A stretch of 64,000 bases of DNA from Gelidibacter japonicus. Its GTDB lineage: Bacteria; Bacteroidota; Bacteroidia; Flavobacteriales; Flavobacteriaceae. A program made the position numbers and the translations under genes. Shown here piece by piece: positions 45,528 through 55,799 of this stretch; positions within the stretch are counted from its first letter, which is position 1; each line of letters starts with the position of its first letter. The stretch is taken from contig NZ_BJKB01000017.1 of assembly GCF_010725055.1 (NCBI RefSeq), positions 51,803 to 115,802 on the forward strand. The letters run 5' to 3'. Under the pieces are notes generated by a model, which had not been told where the DNA came from, made no database searches, and was given only the letters and a program-made list of their open reading frames with translations.

Positions 45528-48500
45528 ATGAATCATTTCAACTTTAAAAAATGGAATACCATTTTAGGTTGGTTTGTCTTTGCCATTGCATTTACTGTTT
45601 ATGCACTTACCATTGAACCGACCGTTAGTTTCTGGGATGCAGGGGAATATATATTGACTTCCGCCAAGCTCCAGGTAGGCCACCCTCCAGGGGCACCCTT
45701 GTTCCAAATGTTTGGTGCCTTCTTTTCGATGTTCGCCCTAGAGCCCTCCCAAATTGGAGCCATGTTGAATATGATGAGTGGTGCGGCAAGTGCCTTCACC
45801 GTTTTATTCATGTTTTGGACCATCACCTTATTGCTTAAAAAACTGGTCAAAACAGATGAGGAATTTACAGTTACAAAAAAAATCGCCATTCTTGGTAGTG
45901 GACTTGTAGGAAGTATCGCCTTCACTTTTACAGATTCATTTTGGTTCAATGCGGTGGAGACTGAAGTTTATGCCATGGCCACTTTAATTATGGCCGTCAT
46001 GTTTTGGTTGGCTTTGCGCTGGGAACAGGAGATGGACAAACCTCGTGGCAACCGTTGGCTCATATTAATTGCCTTTGTTATCGGATTGTCCTTTGGTGTG
46101 CATTTCATGGGTCTTCTGACTATTCCTGCCATAGGATTGATTTATTATTTTAAGAACTATAAAACCATAACGGTCACTAATTTTATTGTGGCCAATGTCG
46201 TTTCTGCGGCTATTTTGTTATTTATTTTCAAACTTTTGCTCCCTAATGCACTAAAAATTTTCAGTGCTTCAGAAATTTTCTTTGTCAATAGTCTTGGCAT
46301 GCCATTTAACTCCGGAACCATTATCGCCTTTGTGATTGTTGTTGTGGCGTTCTATTTTGGGTTGAAATATACACGAGACCGTCAAAAGCATATTGCCAAT
46401 ACCTTGGTATTATGCTTAATGTTCATTTTTATCGGATTTTCATGTTGGTTAATGCTTCCAATACGAGCCAATGCCAATGTGGTTGTCAATGAGAACAATC
46501 CTTCAGATGCCCGTGAATTATTAGCCTATTACAATTTAGAACAGTATCCTGAGACCCATCTCTTTTATGGCCCCTTGTTCACTGAGCAATACACAGGGCT
46601 TGATGAAAACGAACCTTATATAGACGACAAACCCAATTATGAAAAGGACAAGGCCGCAGGAAAGTATGTGATTGTCAATGACTATAAAAACGCTAAACAG
46701 AATTACAATTCCACCCAAGCCTCTATTCTACCAAGAATGTGGAGCAGTGAAAATGCCGAGAATTATATGATGTTTACCGGTCTGTTAGACTTCAGCATCA
46801 AACCCGAATACATGATGGAGCCCCAAATCAGGGATATGGTCTCCAATTTTAGAAGAAATATACGGGAAGGGCAGGTTGACTATAGCGATTACCACAATTT
46901 CCTGAAACAATTCGGTCAATATTTAAACATCGATAAACCATCACTGGCCCAAAACTTTGGGTATATGATTGAATACCAATTTGGATATATGTATTGGCGT
47001 TATTTTATGTGGAATTTTGTAGGACGTCAAAATGATATTCAAGGAAAATACGACGATTTGAACGGCAACTGGATCAGTGGCATCAAACCTTTTGACGCGT
47101 GGCACCTTAACATGTCACAGGATAATTTGCCAAGTGATGTCAAAAACAACAAAGCGCGAAACACGTATTACTTTTTGCCCCTTATTTTAGGTTTGATCGG
47201 TTTCTTGTTTTTAATTGGAAGGGATAAAAAGCTATTCTGGACCCTATTGGTCTTTTTCCTGATGACCGGGCTCGCCATCCAATTTTACACCAACGTCAGA
47301 CCATTTGAACCACGGGAACGCGACTATTCAGTTGTAGGGTCCTTTTATGTGTTCGCTATTTGGATAGGTTTTGGCGTGTATGCCATTTTTGATGCACTCC
47401 GAAAATACACGACTTCAAAATTCCTACCGCATGCGATTACCTTAGTGTGTTTAATCCTGGTTCCAGGGATATTAGCAGCCAATAATTGGGATGATCATGA
47501 CCGATCCGGTAGAAAAACAGCCCATGCCATGGCCGTAAAATATTTGGAATCTTGCGCTCCTAACGCCATTTTATTCACCATTGGAGATAATGACACCTTC
47601 CCATTATGGTATGCCCAAGAAATTGAAGGCATCCGAAGAGATGTGAGGGTCATCAATACCAGCCTTTTTCAAACGGATTGGTACATTGACCAAATGAAAC
47701 GGAAAGCCTATACCAGTGATCCCATCCCATCGCAATTGACGCACGAGCAATACCGATACGGAACTCGAGACTATATTGTTGAAAAAGAGATCACCAAAGA
47801 CACCTTGGGCATTAAGGATTTTATGGATTTTGTCAGCAGCGACAATCCTCGAACGAAACTCAAATATGCCCTACAACAAGAAGGCAGGGACACCAGTAGC
47901 TATCCTCCAAATATGTTGAACACCAATTATTACCCTACTAAATCCGTCAGGGTACCTGTAGATAAAGCATCGGTTTTGGAACATGGTATTGTAAAGGAGA
48001 AAGACGCTGACAAAATTGTGGATGAAATCATCATCCAAATCAAAGGAGGCGCCCTATATAAAAACAGATTACTGATGCTGGACATCATTGCCAACAACAA
48101 TTGGGAACGTCCTATCTATTTTACCGGTGGAAGTTTTGGTGATGATGACTATATCTGGATGAAAGACTACCTACAATTGGACGGTTTATGCTATAAATTA
48201 GTCCCAATTAAAACGCCAGTGGATAGAGCTAACCCGTTTGATATGGGGCGCTTGGACACGGACCTGATGTATGACATGGTTATGTCGTGGAATTGGGGAA
48301 ACAGTGGTAGTCCAGACATTTACCACGACGTGGAAACTCGTAAAAACGGGATTACCTACAGAGGCAATCTTGCGCGTTTGATGGAGCAATTAATCAATGA
48401 GGACCAGCCTGAAAAAGCTGAAAAAATTGCTGATTTGGCGATGGAGAAGATGCCTGTTGATTACTTTGGATATTACACCTTATTGGAACCATTTATCAGT

Positions 48501-48842
48501 GGTTATTATGAGGTAGAGAAAACAGACAAAGCCAGAAAACTTTATATAGATGTCACCAAAAAATACCAGGAAAGTTTAACGTATTTCAGTGGGCTTTCGC
48601 TCGAAACCCAATCGCGATACTTAGAACAAATTGTTACTGATATAGAGCGTTATAGAAGTTTAGTGGACATTGCAGTAGTTTATGACGATAAGGACTTTGC
48701 ATTGCAGGAAACTGAAAAATTCAATAACTATTTGCAGCTGTTCAAACATTTTATGCAAGGTGACGAACCACGACGCGAACCTCAAAGGGAAGAACGGGAT
48801 ATCATAACAGACACAGTTGATGACCTGATTAAATTAGACTAA
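45528..48842 (+). CDS. DUF2723 (GT-C type) membrane glycosyltransferase-like protein
   Basis: 1104 aa. The N-terminal half has about ten or more helices and the loop motif SFWDAGEYILTSAKLQVGHPPGAPL between helices 1 and 2, where GT-C enzymes such as protein O-mannosyltransferases keep catalytic Asp/Glu. The C-terminal part is periplasmic, with a helical, TPR-like end (about 960-1080). The family is now called PMT-like or GT117; flavobacteria O-glycosylate many exported proteins, and a role in that is plausible, not shown. A polysaccharide deacetylase gene follows 6 nt later. Confidence 0.85.
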   Translation: MNHFNFKKWNTILGWFVFAIAFTVYALTIEPTVSFWDAGEYILTSAKLQVGHPPGAPLFQMFGAFFSMFALEPSQIGAMLNMMSGAASAFTVLFMFWTITLLLKKLVKTDEEFTVTKKIAILGSGLVGSIAFTFTDSFWFNAVETEVYAMATLIMAVMFWLALRWEQEMDKPRGNRWLILIAFVIGLSFGVHFMGLLTIPAIGLIYYFKNYKTITVTNFIVANVVSAAILLFIFKLLLPNALKIFSASEIFFVNSLGMPFNSGTIIAFVIVVVAFYFGLKYTRDRQKHIANTLVLCLMFIFIGFSCWLMLPIRANANVVVNENNPSDARELLAYYNLEQYPETHLFYGPLFTEQYTGLDENEPYIDDKPNYEKDKAAGKYVIVNDYKNAKQNYNSTQASILPRMWSSENAENYMMFTGLLDFSIKPEYMMEPQIRDMVSNFRRNIREGQVDYSDYHNFLKQFGQYLNIDKPSLAQNFGYMIEYQFGYMYWRYFMWNFVGRQNDIQGKYDDLNGNWISGIKPFDAWHLNMSQDNLPSDVKNNKARNTYYFLPLILGLIGFLFLIGRDKKLFWTLLVFFLMTGLAIQFYTNVRPFEPRERDYSVVGSFYVFAIWIGFGVYAIFDALRKYTTSKFLPHAITLVCLILVPGILAANNWDDHDRSGRKTAHAMAVKYLESCAPNAILFTIGDNDTFPLWYAQEIEGIRRDVRVINTSLFQTDWYIDQMKRKAYTSDPIPSQLTHEQYRYGTRDYIVEKEITKDTLGIKDFMDFVSSDNPRTKLKYALQQEGRDTSSYPPNMLNTNYYPTKSVRVPVDKASVLEHGIVKEKDADKIVDEIIIQIKGGALYKNRLLMLDIIANNNWERPIYFTGGSFGDDDYIWMKDYLQLDGLCYKLVPIKTPVDRANPFDMGRLDTDLMYDMVMSWNWGNSGSPDIYHDVETRKNGITYRGNLARLMEQLINEDQPEKAEKIADLAMEKMPVDYFGYYTLLEPFISGYYEVEKTDKARKLYIDVTKKYQESLTYFSGLSLETQSRYLEQIVTDIERYRSLVDIAVVYDDKDFALQETEKFNNYLQLFKHFMQGDEPRREPQREERDIITDTVDDLIKLD

Positions 48843-48848
48843 TTTCTT

Positions 48849-49529
48849 GTGAACCTCATTCCCATAAGAACACCAAAATTGATCAAAGGCATATTCCCGA
48901 ACTATATTTGGAATATGCCTCAGGATCAAAAAACCATCTATTTGACTTTTGATGATGGACCTACCCCAGAAATTACGCATTGGACCTTAAACATTCTAAA
49001 AGAGTTTAATGCCAAGGCCACATTTTTCTGCATCGGCAATAATATTGAAAAACACCCGGAGATTTTCCATGACATTTTAAAAGATGGCCATACGCTTGGC
49101 AACCACACCTATTCGCACCCAAAAGGTTGGACCACCAGTAGTGAGGTTTATGTGGATCAAGTTTTGAAGACAGAGGAGATCATCGATTACCAAGTTTCAA
49201 ATTCCAAATTCCAAACCTTGCATGCTGACCGATCTCAAGGTTCACCCAGGGCCAATCTATTCCGTCCGCCCTATGGACAGATCACTCCGCAACAAGGTAG
49301 GCGTCTATTGACCTTAGGTTACGAAATTATAATGTGGGATATTTTAGCCTTTGATTGGAAGGATTCCATATCAGAAGAACAGTGCGCCAAAAATGTAATT
49401 TCCAAAGCACGCCCAGGGAGCATTGTTGTTTTTCATGATAGTGTGAAAGCTTCCCGAAACATGATGTTCGCACTTCCAAAGGTATTGCACCATTTTAATG
49501 AGTCGGGTTTTAAGTTTGAACGTCTATAA
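48849..49529 (+). CDS. polysaccharide deacetylase (NodB homology domain) with in-frame repeat insertion
   Basis: 226 aa, GTG start. All five NodB motifs are seen: TFDDGPTP, the metal-binding HTYSHP, RPPYGQ, a DW-containing AFDWKD and VVFHDS. It removes acetyl groups from a polysaccharide, probably peptidoglycan or a surface glycan; there is no signal peptide. Between IID and LFRPPYG lies a segment of about 25 residues (about 114-138), rich in Ser, Gln and Asn, encoded by a heptamer repeat (49191-49218) and neighbouring sequence; the canonical spacing is shorter. The catalytic core looks undamaged. Confidence 0.9.
   Translation: MNLIPIRTPKLIKGIFPNYIWNMPQDQKTIYLTFDDGPTPEITHWTLNILKEFNAKATFFCIGNNIEKHPEIFHDILKDGHTLGNHTYSHPKGWTTSSEVYVDQVLKTEEIIDYQVSNSKFQTLHADRSQGSPRANLFRPPYGQITPQQGRRLLTLGYEIIMWDILAFDWKDSISEEQCAKNVISKARPGSIVVFHDSVKASRNMMFALPKVLHHFNESGFKFERL
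49191..49218 (+). repeat. heptanucleotide tandem repeat inside the deacetylase gene
   Basis: CAAGTTT, CAAATTC, CAAATTC, CAAACCT in 7-bp register, translated in frame. Confidence 0.8.
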
Positions 49530-49689
49530 ATCCATCACAAATTCAAAGTGTCATCATCCAGTATTGTTATATTGACACCTCTAAAATTCTTCATTTATTT
49601 AGGAAAGGCGAATGAACTAAATTCACTTTTTATAAAAAATAATGCTGACATTTTTTTGAGAGCACGATGTTTAACTAAACATCCATATC

Positions 49690-50751
49690 ATGAAAAAATA
49701 CGCACTCATAATTTGCTTTTACTTTATTGGTAATACAGTCTTTTCTCAAATCAAAGAGTTAGTCACAGGAATGACAGATCCTGGCCGGATGGTACTTAGT
49801 AGCACACATTTGTATTACACTGATGATGATAATGTATATCGCTTGGCACTATCCATTCCAAATGCAGAACCAGAGCTTTTGGCTTCAGGGATGGGCAATC
49901 CTAACGGACTGGCCCTAAATGGTGATGCTCTCTATATAGCCGAATTTGATGCCAATCAAGTCTCAAGGATGGACCTCTCTTCCGCTAATTTTGAGGTGAC
50001 AAGATATGCCACAGCCAACAAACCCAATTTTTTACACTGGCACGGATCTTCTCTTTACGTATCAAGTAATACCACCACTTCAAGATATGTGGGCCGATAT
50101 GATGATCCAAATGCATCTACAAACAGTACCTTGTTGGCAGCTGTGGCTGCACCTTCAACAACTTTTATTCCTTTCGGACTTGCGGTCTATAATGATACGA
50201 CATTATATATTGCCAATGCGGGAACCAATTCTATTGACGTGATTGACCCTTCAACAAACGATATCACGCCTGAACTATTTTTGTCCGGTTTTGATAAACC
50301 TATGGGCATAAGAATCTATAAAAACATCCTTTATATTGCTGAAAACGATGGCGGAACCATTTCAACTATTGATCTTACTTCTACCAAACCCGTGAGAACC
50401 GAAATATCAAGTAGTATTAACGACCCAATAGATATTGAAGTCAATGACATGGGTATCTTCATCATGCAAGAGAATCCCAATAGAATCATACTCATAAAAA
50501 ATACACTGGGCTTAAATGAATTTGAAACTACTGCACTAACAGTATATCCAAATCCTTCTTCAGACTATTTGAATATGGGCCATATTCCAAATACAACGGA
50601 ATTTATTATTTACGATAGCCTTGGTCAAATGGTGAACAAAGGATTAGTGGAGCCACATACCAATTCTAAAATCAGAATCAAGGACCTGACAGCGGGCATT
50701 TACTTTCTCCATTTAAAAAACAACACTCCTATTAAATTTATAAAAAAGTAA
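49690..50751 (+). CDS. secreted beta-propeller protein with T9SS type A sorting domain
   Basis: 353 aa. Signal peptide (about 1-19, ending FSQ). Residues about 25-270 contain repeated blade motifs (LYYTDDDNVYRL, LYIAEFDANQVSRMDL, LYIANAGTNSIDVID, LYIAENDGGTISTIDL), as in NHL/YncE-like propellers. The last 75 residues, from LTVYPNPSSDYLNM to GIYFLHL and a basic end, are a T9SS C-terminal sorting domain, so it should be exported through SprA. Ligand or substrate unknown. Confidence 0.88.
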   Translation: MKKYALIICFYFIGNTVFSQIKELVTGMTDPGRMVLSSTHLYYTDDDNVYRLALSIPNAEPELLASGMGNPNGLALNGDALYIAEFDANQVSRMDLSSANFEVTRYATANKPNFLHWHGSSLYVSSNTTTSRYVGRYDDPNASTNSTLLAAVAAPSTTFIPFGLAVYNDTTLYIANAGTNSIDVIDPSTNDITPELFLSGFDKPMGIRIYKNILYIAENDGGTISTIDLTSTKPVRTEISSSINDPIDIEVNDMGIFIMQENPNRIILIKNTLGLNEFETTALTVYPNPSSDYLNMGHIPNTTEFIIYDSLGQMVNKGLVEPHTNSKIRIKDLTAGIYFLHLKNNTPIKFIKK

Positions 50752-51045
50752 TCAGCACATGCTATATTTAGTCGATCACATTTTATTGGAAAAAATAACC
50801 TTACTTAATCTATCGATTATGATTTTAAAGAAACCAATATTTCGCGCAAGATGATATACTCAAGAAATAGGCTTGTAGAACGTGATTGCGATGAGCTTCA
50901 TATATCGATTTTCGCCTTTGACGATACAAGGAAAGAAGGGAAAAACAAGATGCTCAGTTTAATTGAAAGATGTTAGTCAAAAGCTATCCATTTAAAGATA
51001 TTAAGTCAACTTTTTCAATAAAATCCTTGGTGGTCTTTCAAAAAG
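50752..51045. other. 294-bp convergent intergenic region
   Basis: No convincing ORF; short frames are broken by stops. No repeat apart from the palindrome that follows at 51046-51069. Confidence 0.45.
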
Positions 51046-51069
51046 AAATTCCTGCATGCGTAGGAATTT
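51046..51069 (-). terminator. family A palindrome acting as terminator of the thioredoxin-like gene
   Basis: AAATTCCT-g-C (46-55 of this kilobase) pairs with G-t-AGGAATTT, loop ATGC. It ends 1 nt after the stop codon; on the minus strand a TTTCTTTTTG run follows, so the repeat fits an intrinsic terminator. Confidence 0.65.
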
Positions 51070-51070
51070 G

Positions 51071-51367
51071 TCAAATATACTCTTGGAGGATATTAATAAG
51101 CGTATCGGCATCCTGCTCTCCGCTATGACGCCATTTCATCTCGCCTCTTTTATAGATAATTAGTGTAGGTAAACCTTTAACGCGAAGTGCTTCGGCCAAT
51201 TCTTTGTTTTTATCAACATCTATCTTGATGACTTTTGCCTTGTCTCCAAGAGCAGCAGCTACATCTCTTAACACAGGATGCATTGCAATAGATTGTTCAT
51301 TCCATTCTGTAAAAAAATCCAACAAGACAGGAATATCGACATCTATGAGTTCCCCAAATTTTGACAT
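51071..51367 (-). CDS. thioredoxin-fold protein lacking the CXXC motif
   Basis: 98 aa, thioredoxin length. The fold's landmarks are present: PVLLDFFTEW, KIDVDKNKELAEALRVKGLPTLIIYKRGE with the cis-proline. At the active site WCGPC is replaced by WNEQS (N23, S26), so it cannot carry out disulfide exchange. It is probably cytoplasmic. Possible roles are as a chaperone, scaffold or degenerate thioredoxin; none is supported by context. Confidence 0.85.
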   Translation of the reverse strand: MSKFGELIDVDIPVLLDFFTEWNEQSIAMHPVLRDVAAALGDKAKVIKIDVDKNKELAEALRVKGLPTLIIYKRGEMKWRHSGEQDADTLINILQEYI

Positions 51368-51399
51368 ACATTTTAATGTTTAGATCAGATGTGCTATTA

Positions 51400-51407
51400 C
51401 AAACCTA
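51400..51407 (-). promoter_or_regulatory. candidate -7 element of the thioredoxin-like gene
   Basis: TAGGTTTG on the minus strand, 32 nt before the ATG; no -33 TTG. Confidence 0.35.
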
Positions 51408-51502
51408 CTTATTTTTTTTTTATTAACCTAAAACATACGTAAATAGCTTGTTGCCTGCCTCAACTTGCATTTTTCATACGAATGGTATGCACAATAATAA
51501 CA

Positions 51503-52738
51503 TTATGCGATCGCCTTTTTGGGTCCTTTTTTGAGTTCAATTACCGTAATCTCCGGCCATATCCCAACACGACCTGGAAAGCCCAAATAGCCAAAACCTC
51601 TATTGACATTAATGTATTGTCCCATTTCTTTATAAACACCGGCCCAATGTTTGTATTTGTATTTGATAGGGCTCCATTTGAACCATCCTGGAATTTCAAT
51701 CCCAAACTGCATACCATGGGTATGTCCGCTTAAAGTCAGGTGGTAATGGTAATCGTCATTAATGACCACCTCGTCCCAATGGCTTGGGTCATGGGTCAAC
51801 AATATTTTGAAATCGTCAGGTTTAACACCGTCTGCAGCTTTACTTAAATCGCCAGCTCTCTTAAAATACCCTTTCCCCCAATTTTCAACGCCCACAATTG
51901 CCAAACGCTGACCGTTTCTTTCAATAAATCGGTTTTCATTGAGCAGCAGGTCATAGCCCATATCTTTTTGGAGCTGTATTAATTCTTCAAAGTTCTGCTC
52001 TTTTTCTGCTGCCGAATCCCAGTCCATATAATCGCCATAGTCATGGTTTCCCAATATTGAAAACACGCCATCATCAGCTTTCAACTCGGAAAACAAGTCC
52101 TTCCAAGGCAGCAATTCTGAACTTCGATTATTGACCATATCTCCAGTAAACATTATAACATCCGACTTTAACTCCTTGATTATATTTATACCGTTGACAA
52201 CTTCTGATCGGTTATCGAAACTTCCTGAATGGATGTCACTGATGTGAGTAATTTTATAGCCATCAAAAGCCTCGGGCAAATCGTCAAAATGCAAGGTGTG
52301 CCTAATAACTTTATAATTATACTTACCCTTATACATTCCGTAAAGCATTGAAGCCAAAGGAATAGCCGCCACACCCATCGCTATTGTGCTTATAAATTTT
52401 CGTCTGGATGGCATGTGGAATGATTCCCTTGTAGAAAAGTATTTAGAGTGTATTCCAACAAAAAATCGGAAAATATCTTCTCCAAATAAAAAAAAGATCA
52501 ATACCGAATTAAAGAGCATATAGGTCAGGATAAATCCGAAGGCATAACTTTTTGAGGGGATAAGCACCCGACCGCCAGATCCAAAGGCAAATTGTATAAT
52601 TAAATTTCCAGCAACTGCCACAGCAACGGCAATAAACGCGTAGTGTATCCAAACGTGTCTCGTTATTGTCCTAAAGGCCTGAAATCCATATATAGAAATG
52701 AGAATGTAAAATGTAATTATTATGAACCAACGTAGCAT
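51503..52738 (-). CDS. membrane-anchored metallophosphoesterase
   Basis: 411 aa from the ATG at 52736-52738; a TTG at 52756 is rejected as it overlaps a likely promoter. About four helices (to residue 150) precede a calcineurin-like domain with THISDIHSGS, FTGDMVNN, LGNHDYGD, LTHDPSHW and LSGHTHGMQFG, the complete metal-binding set. It resembles the YaeI/UDP-diacylglucosamine hydrolase-type branch of the family, but substrate is not known. Stands alone. Confidence 0.88.
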   Translation of the reverse strand: MLRWFIIITFYILISIYGFQAFRTITRHVWIHYAFIAVAVAVAGNLIIQFAFGSGGRVLIPSKSYAFGFILTYMLFNSVLIFFLFGEDIFRFFVGIHSKYFSTRESFHMPSRRKFISTIAMGVAAIPLASMLYGMYKGKYNYKVIRHTLHFDDLPEAFDGYKITHISDIHSGSFDNRSEVVNGINIIKELKSDVIMFTGDMVNNRSSELLPWKDLFSELKADDGVFSILGNHDYGDYMDWDSAAEKEQNFEELIQLQKDMGYDLLLNENRFIERNGQRLAIVGVENWGKGYFKRAGDLSKAADGVKPDDFKILLTHDPSHWDEVVINDDYHYHLTLSGHTHGMQFGIEIPGWFKWSPIKYKYKHWAGVYKEMGQYINVNRGFGYLGFPGRVGIWPEITVIELKKGPKKAIA

Positions 52739-52753
52739 AAGAGCAGTTTTTCT

Positions 52754-52761
52754 CAAAGATA
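52754..52761 (-). promoter_or_regulatory. candidate -7 element of the metallophosphoesterase
   Basis: TATCTTTG on the minus strand, 15 nt before the ATG, implying a very short leader; no -33 TTG at standard spacing. Confidence 0.3.
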
Positions 52762-52850
52762 AATGAATTAACCCGGTATTAAAATGTTGTAATAAAATTT
52801 AACCGTCCCTTAAGATTTAGTATATTTCCGCAGCAATATCAATCCCTTAA

Positions 52851-55799
52851 ATGATGAAGTCATTTTTTTTAGCTTTCGCAGCCCTGTTTCTACTCGTAGG
52901 CTGTTCTAATCAATCTAAAACAACCCCAGCTAAAAAAGACAAATCTTTAGTGTCATTGGTCAATCCCTTTATTGGCACTGGTGGACATGGACATACCTAC
53001 CCCGGGGCAACCATGCCTTTTGGGATGATGCAATTAAGTCCTGACACCCGTCTTGACGGTTGGGATGGCGCTTCTGGCTATCATTATAGCGACGAATATA
53101 TTTATGGTTTCTCACACACACATCTCAGTGGCACAGGTGTCAACGATTATTGCGATATCTTGCTCATGCCCACCAATGAAGTCGTTTTCAACAATGGCAG
53201 TGACGGCAAAAAAGGCTACCGCTCTAAATTCTCCCATGACAATGAAAAGGCTGAACCTGGTTATTACCAAGTGCATTTGGAAGATACGGATATCAACGTT
53301 GAGTTAACGGTTTCAGAGCGCAGTGGTGTCCATAAATACCAGTTTCCAACGGCAAAAAATCAAATCATCGTTTTAGACTTAGAGCATCGTGATCAGCTAT
53401 TGGCCTCAAAAATAAAACAGACTTCTAGAACCGAAATCACGGGTTATCGCCATTCCAAATCATGGGCTTCCAATCAGAAATTGTTTTATTATATAAAATT
53501 TTCGCACCCCATGTCGGTCGATTTGATTGCAAGAAAGCAGAATTTGACCCATAAAAAAGCCGTATTCCAGTTTGATAATCCCAAAAATGAACCAGTTTAT
53601 GTGAAAATAGGCATCAGCGCGGTTGACGAAGAAGGCGCCAAGAAAAATTTAGAAGCTGAAATCGGTGACAAGACCTTTGATGAGGTAAAGGAAATAGCTC
53701 AAAGCGTCTGGGAAGAACAATTGGAAAAAATCGTGATTGAGACTGAAAACCAAGACTATAAAATTAATTTCTATACGGCTCTGTACCATACCATGATTGT
53801 TCCAAATCTCTACCAAGATGTCGATGGACGCTACAGAGGCATGGACATGAAAATCCACACTGCCAAAGATTTCAATTACTATACGGTGTTTTCATTATGG
53901 GACACTTATCGGGCGGCACATCCTTTATACAGCATTATTGAACGTAAACGTACCAGCGATTTTGTCAACACGCTTCTTGCAAAGTATGACGAAGGCGGCA
54001 TCTTGCCCATGTGGGACCTAAGTGCCAATTACACGGGCACTATGATTGGCTACCACGCAGTTCCGGTGATTGCCGATGCCTATTTAAATGGGATAAAAGG
54101 ATTTGATGCCGAAAAGGCTTTTAAAGCCATGAAACATTCGGCCAATCAAAACCATCTGGGCCTAAAGTCGTATAAAGAATTGGGATTTATTCCTGTAGAG
54201 GAAGAAGGCGAATCCGTTTCTAAAACTTTGGAATACGCCTATGACGATTGGACCATTGCGAAAATGGCGCATGCCCTGGAAAAAGTGGACGACTTTGAAA
54301 TTTTTATGAAACGGGCCCAAAGCTATAAGAATGTTTTTGATCCAGAAACGAAATTCATGAGAGGCCGCTACAAAAATACGTGGTTTACGCCCTTTGATCC
54401 CTATGAAGTCAATTTCAACTATACCGAAGCCAATGCTTGGCAATACAGCTTCTACGTGCCACAGGACGTTTCTGGGCATATAGAACTAATGGGAGGGAAA
54501 GAAGTGCTCGAAGCACAATTAGACAGTTTGTTCAGTGCCACTTCCACCACTTCAGGACGTGAGATGGTAGACATTACAGGTCTTATTGGTCAATATGCTC
54601 ATGGCAATGAACCTAGCCACCACATGGCTTACCTTTATAATTTTGTCAATAAACCCTATAAAACCCAAGAGAAAGTCCATCAAATCCTGACTGAACTTTA
54701 TAAAAATGAACCTGATGGGATTGCCGGCAATGAGGATTGTGGCCAGATGAGTGCTTGGTATATATTTTCATCGCTGGGCTTTTACCCGGTCACACCAGGA
54801 TCAAGTCAATATATTATTGGAACACCATTATTCGACAAGGCTACTATTAATCTTGAGAATGGAAAAAACTTCACCATCAAGGCCTTTGATCTTTCTGATA
54901 AAAACAAATACATCGACTATGTGAGACTCAATGGCAGTAAATGGCATCAAAGTTATATTTCCTCAAAAGATATTCTGTCTGGCGGTATTCTTGAATTTTA
55001 TATGACCGATGCGCCTTCTAATTGGGCAAGTGATGACGATGAGGTGCCAACAACCTCCATAGACTACTTTAAAATTGTTCCAGTCCCATTTATTGCAAAA
55101 GGCGATATAGCGTTTAAAGGTGAAACTGAAGTGATTTTGGAAAATGCCCAAAAGGATACGGATATTTATTACACCTTAGACGATTCCATTTACGTCAAAT
55201 ACGAGAAACCGTTTATCATTTCAGAACCGTCCACTTTAAAAGTATATTCTGAAAAGGATGATGAAAGAAGTGCCACTGTGGCCACCGATTTCCATAAAAT
55301 TGATCCAGATCGGACCATAGAGTTAAAAACGACCTATGCCAACCAATACAGCGCAGGAGGAAGCAATGCCTTGATTGACGGCATGAAAGGATCAAAGGAT
55401 TTTCGGGGTGGTGCCTGGCAAGGCTATGAAGATAAAGACGTTGTGGCCATTGTCGGTTTAGGGGAAGAAAAATCAATCCATTCCGTCAATGTCAATTTTT
55501 TACAAGACCAACGCTCATTTATTTTCTATCCTACCGAAGTTTTATGTTATATTTCGGCCGATAATCAAAATTTTCAATTAATTGGAAAACAAAGCATCAA
55601 CGCAACCCATCGATCGGAAGAAGTCAAAATAAAGACAATTACTTTCGATTTAAAAGATAAAAACGCAAAATACATTAAAGTCGTTGCTAAAAAATTGAGC
55701 AGACTCCCTAAATGGCATGCCGGTTATGAAAATAAAGGCAAAAGCTGGATATTTGTCGATGAGATCGGGATTCGGTCTTCAGTTGACCGTATGCAGTAG
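52851..55799 (+). CDS. GH92 family glycoside hydrolase (alpha-mannosidase), lipoprotein
   Basis: 982 aa. A lipoprotein signal ends LLVGC (Cys about 19). The GH92 core (about 35-745) has GTGGHGHTYPGATMPFG, DTYRAAHPLYSI, GHEP-like YAHGNEPSHHMAYLYN and GNEDCGQMSAWYIFSSLGFYP, family hallmarks of the calcium-dependent exo-acting mannosidases. A C-terminal part (about 750-975) resembles a chitobiase-like and discoidin-type accessory region. It trims mannose from glycans at the cell surface or periplasm. The last eight codons and the stop are formed by a heptamer repeat array. Confidence 0.93.
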   Translation: MMKSFFLAFAALFLLVGCSNQSKTTPAKKDKSLVSLVNPFIGTGGHGHTYPGATMPFGMMQLSPDTRLDGWDGASGYHYSDEYIYGFSHTHLSGTGVNDYCDILLMPTNEVVFNNGSDGKKGYRSKFSHDNEKAEPGYYQVHLEDTDINVELTVSERSGVHKYQFPTAKNQIIVLDLEHRDQLLASKIKQTSRTEITGYRHSKSWASNQKLFYYIKFSHPMSVDLIARKQNLTHKKAVFQFDNPKNEPVYVKIGISAVDEEGAKKNLEAEIGDKTFDEVKEIAQSVWEEQLEKIVIETENQDYKINFYTALYHTMIVPNLYQDVDGRYRGMDMKIHTAKDFNYYTVFSLWDTYRAAHPLYSIIERKRTSDFVNTLLAKYDEGGILPMWDLSANYTGTMIGYHAVPVIADAYLNGIKGFDAEKAFKAMKHSANQNHLGLKSYKELGFIPVEEEGESVSKTLEYAYDDWTIAKMAHALEKVDDFEIFMKRAQSYKNVFDPETKFMRGRYKNTWFTPFDPYEVNFNYTEANAWQYSFYVPQDVSGHIELMGGKEVLEAQLDSLFSATSTTSGREMVDITGLIGQYAHGNEPSHHMAYLYNFVNKPYKTQEKVHQILTELYKNEPDGIAGNEDCGQMSAWYIFSSLGFYPVTPGSSQYIIGTPLFDKATINLENGKNFTIKAFDLSDKNKYIDYVRLNGSKWHQSYISSKDILSGGILEFYMTDAPSNWASDDDEVPTTSIDYFKIVPVPFIAKGDIAFKGETEVILENAQKDTDIYYTLDDSIYVKYEKPFIISEPSTLKVYSEKDDERSATVATDFHKIDPDRTIELKTTYANQYSAGGSNALIDGMKGSKDFRGGAWQGYEDKDVVAIVGLGEEKSIHSVNVNFLQDQRSFIFYPTEVLCYISADNQNFQLIGKQSINATHRSEEVKIKTITFDLKDKNAKYIKVVAKKLSRLPKWHAGYENKGKSWIFVDEIGIRSSVDRMQ

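Noticed and set aside
52739..52756. Metallophosphoesterase start at TTG 52756
   Set aside because: ATG at 52738 is closer to the first helix and the TTG overlaps a -7 element.
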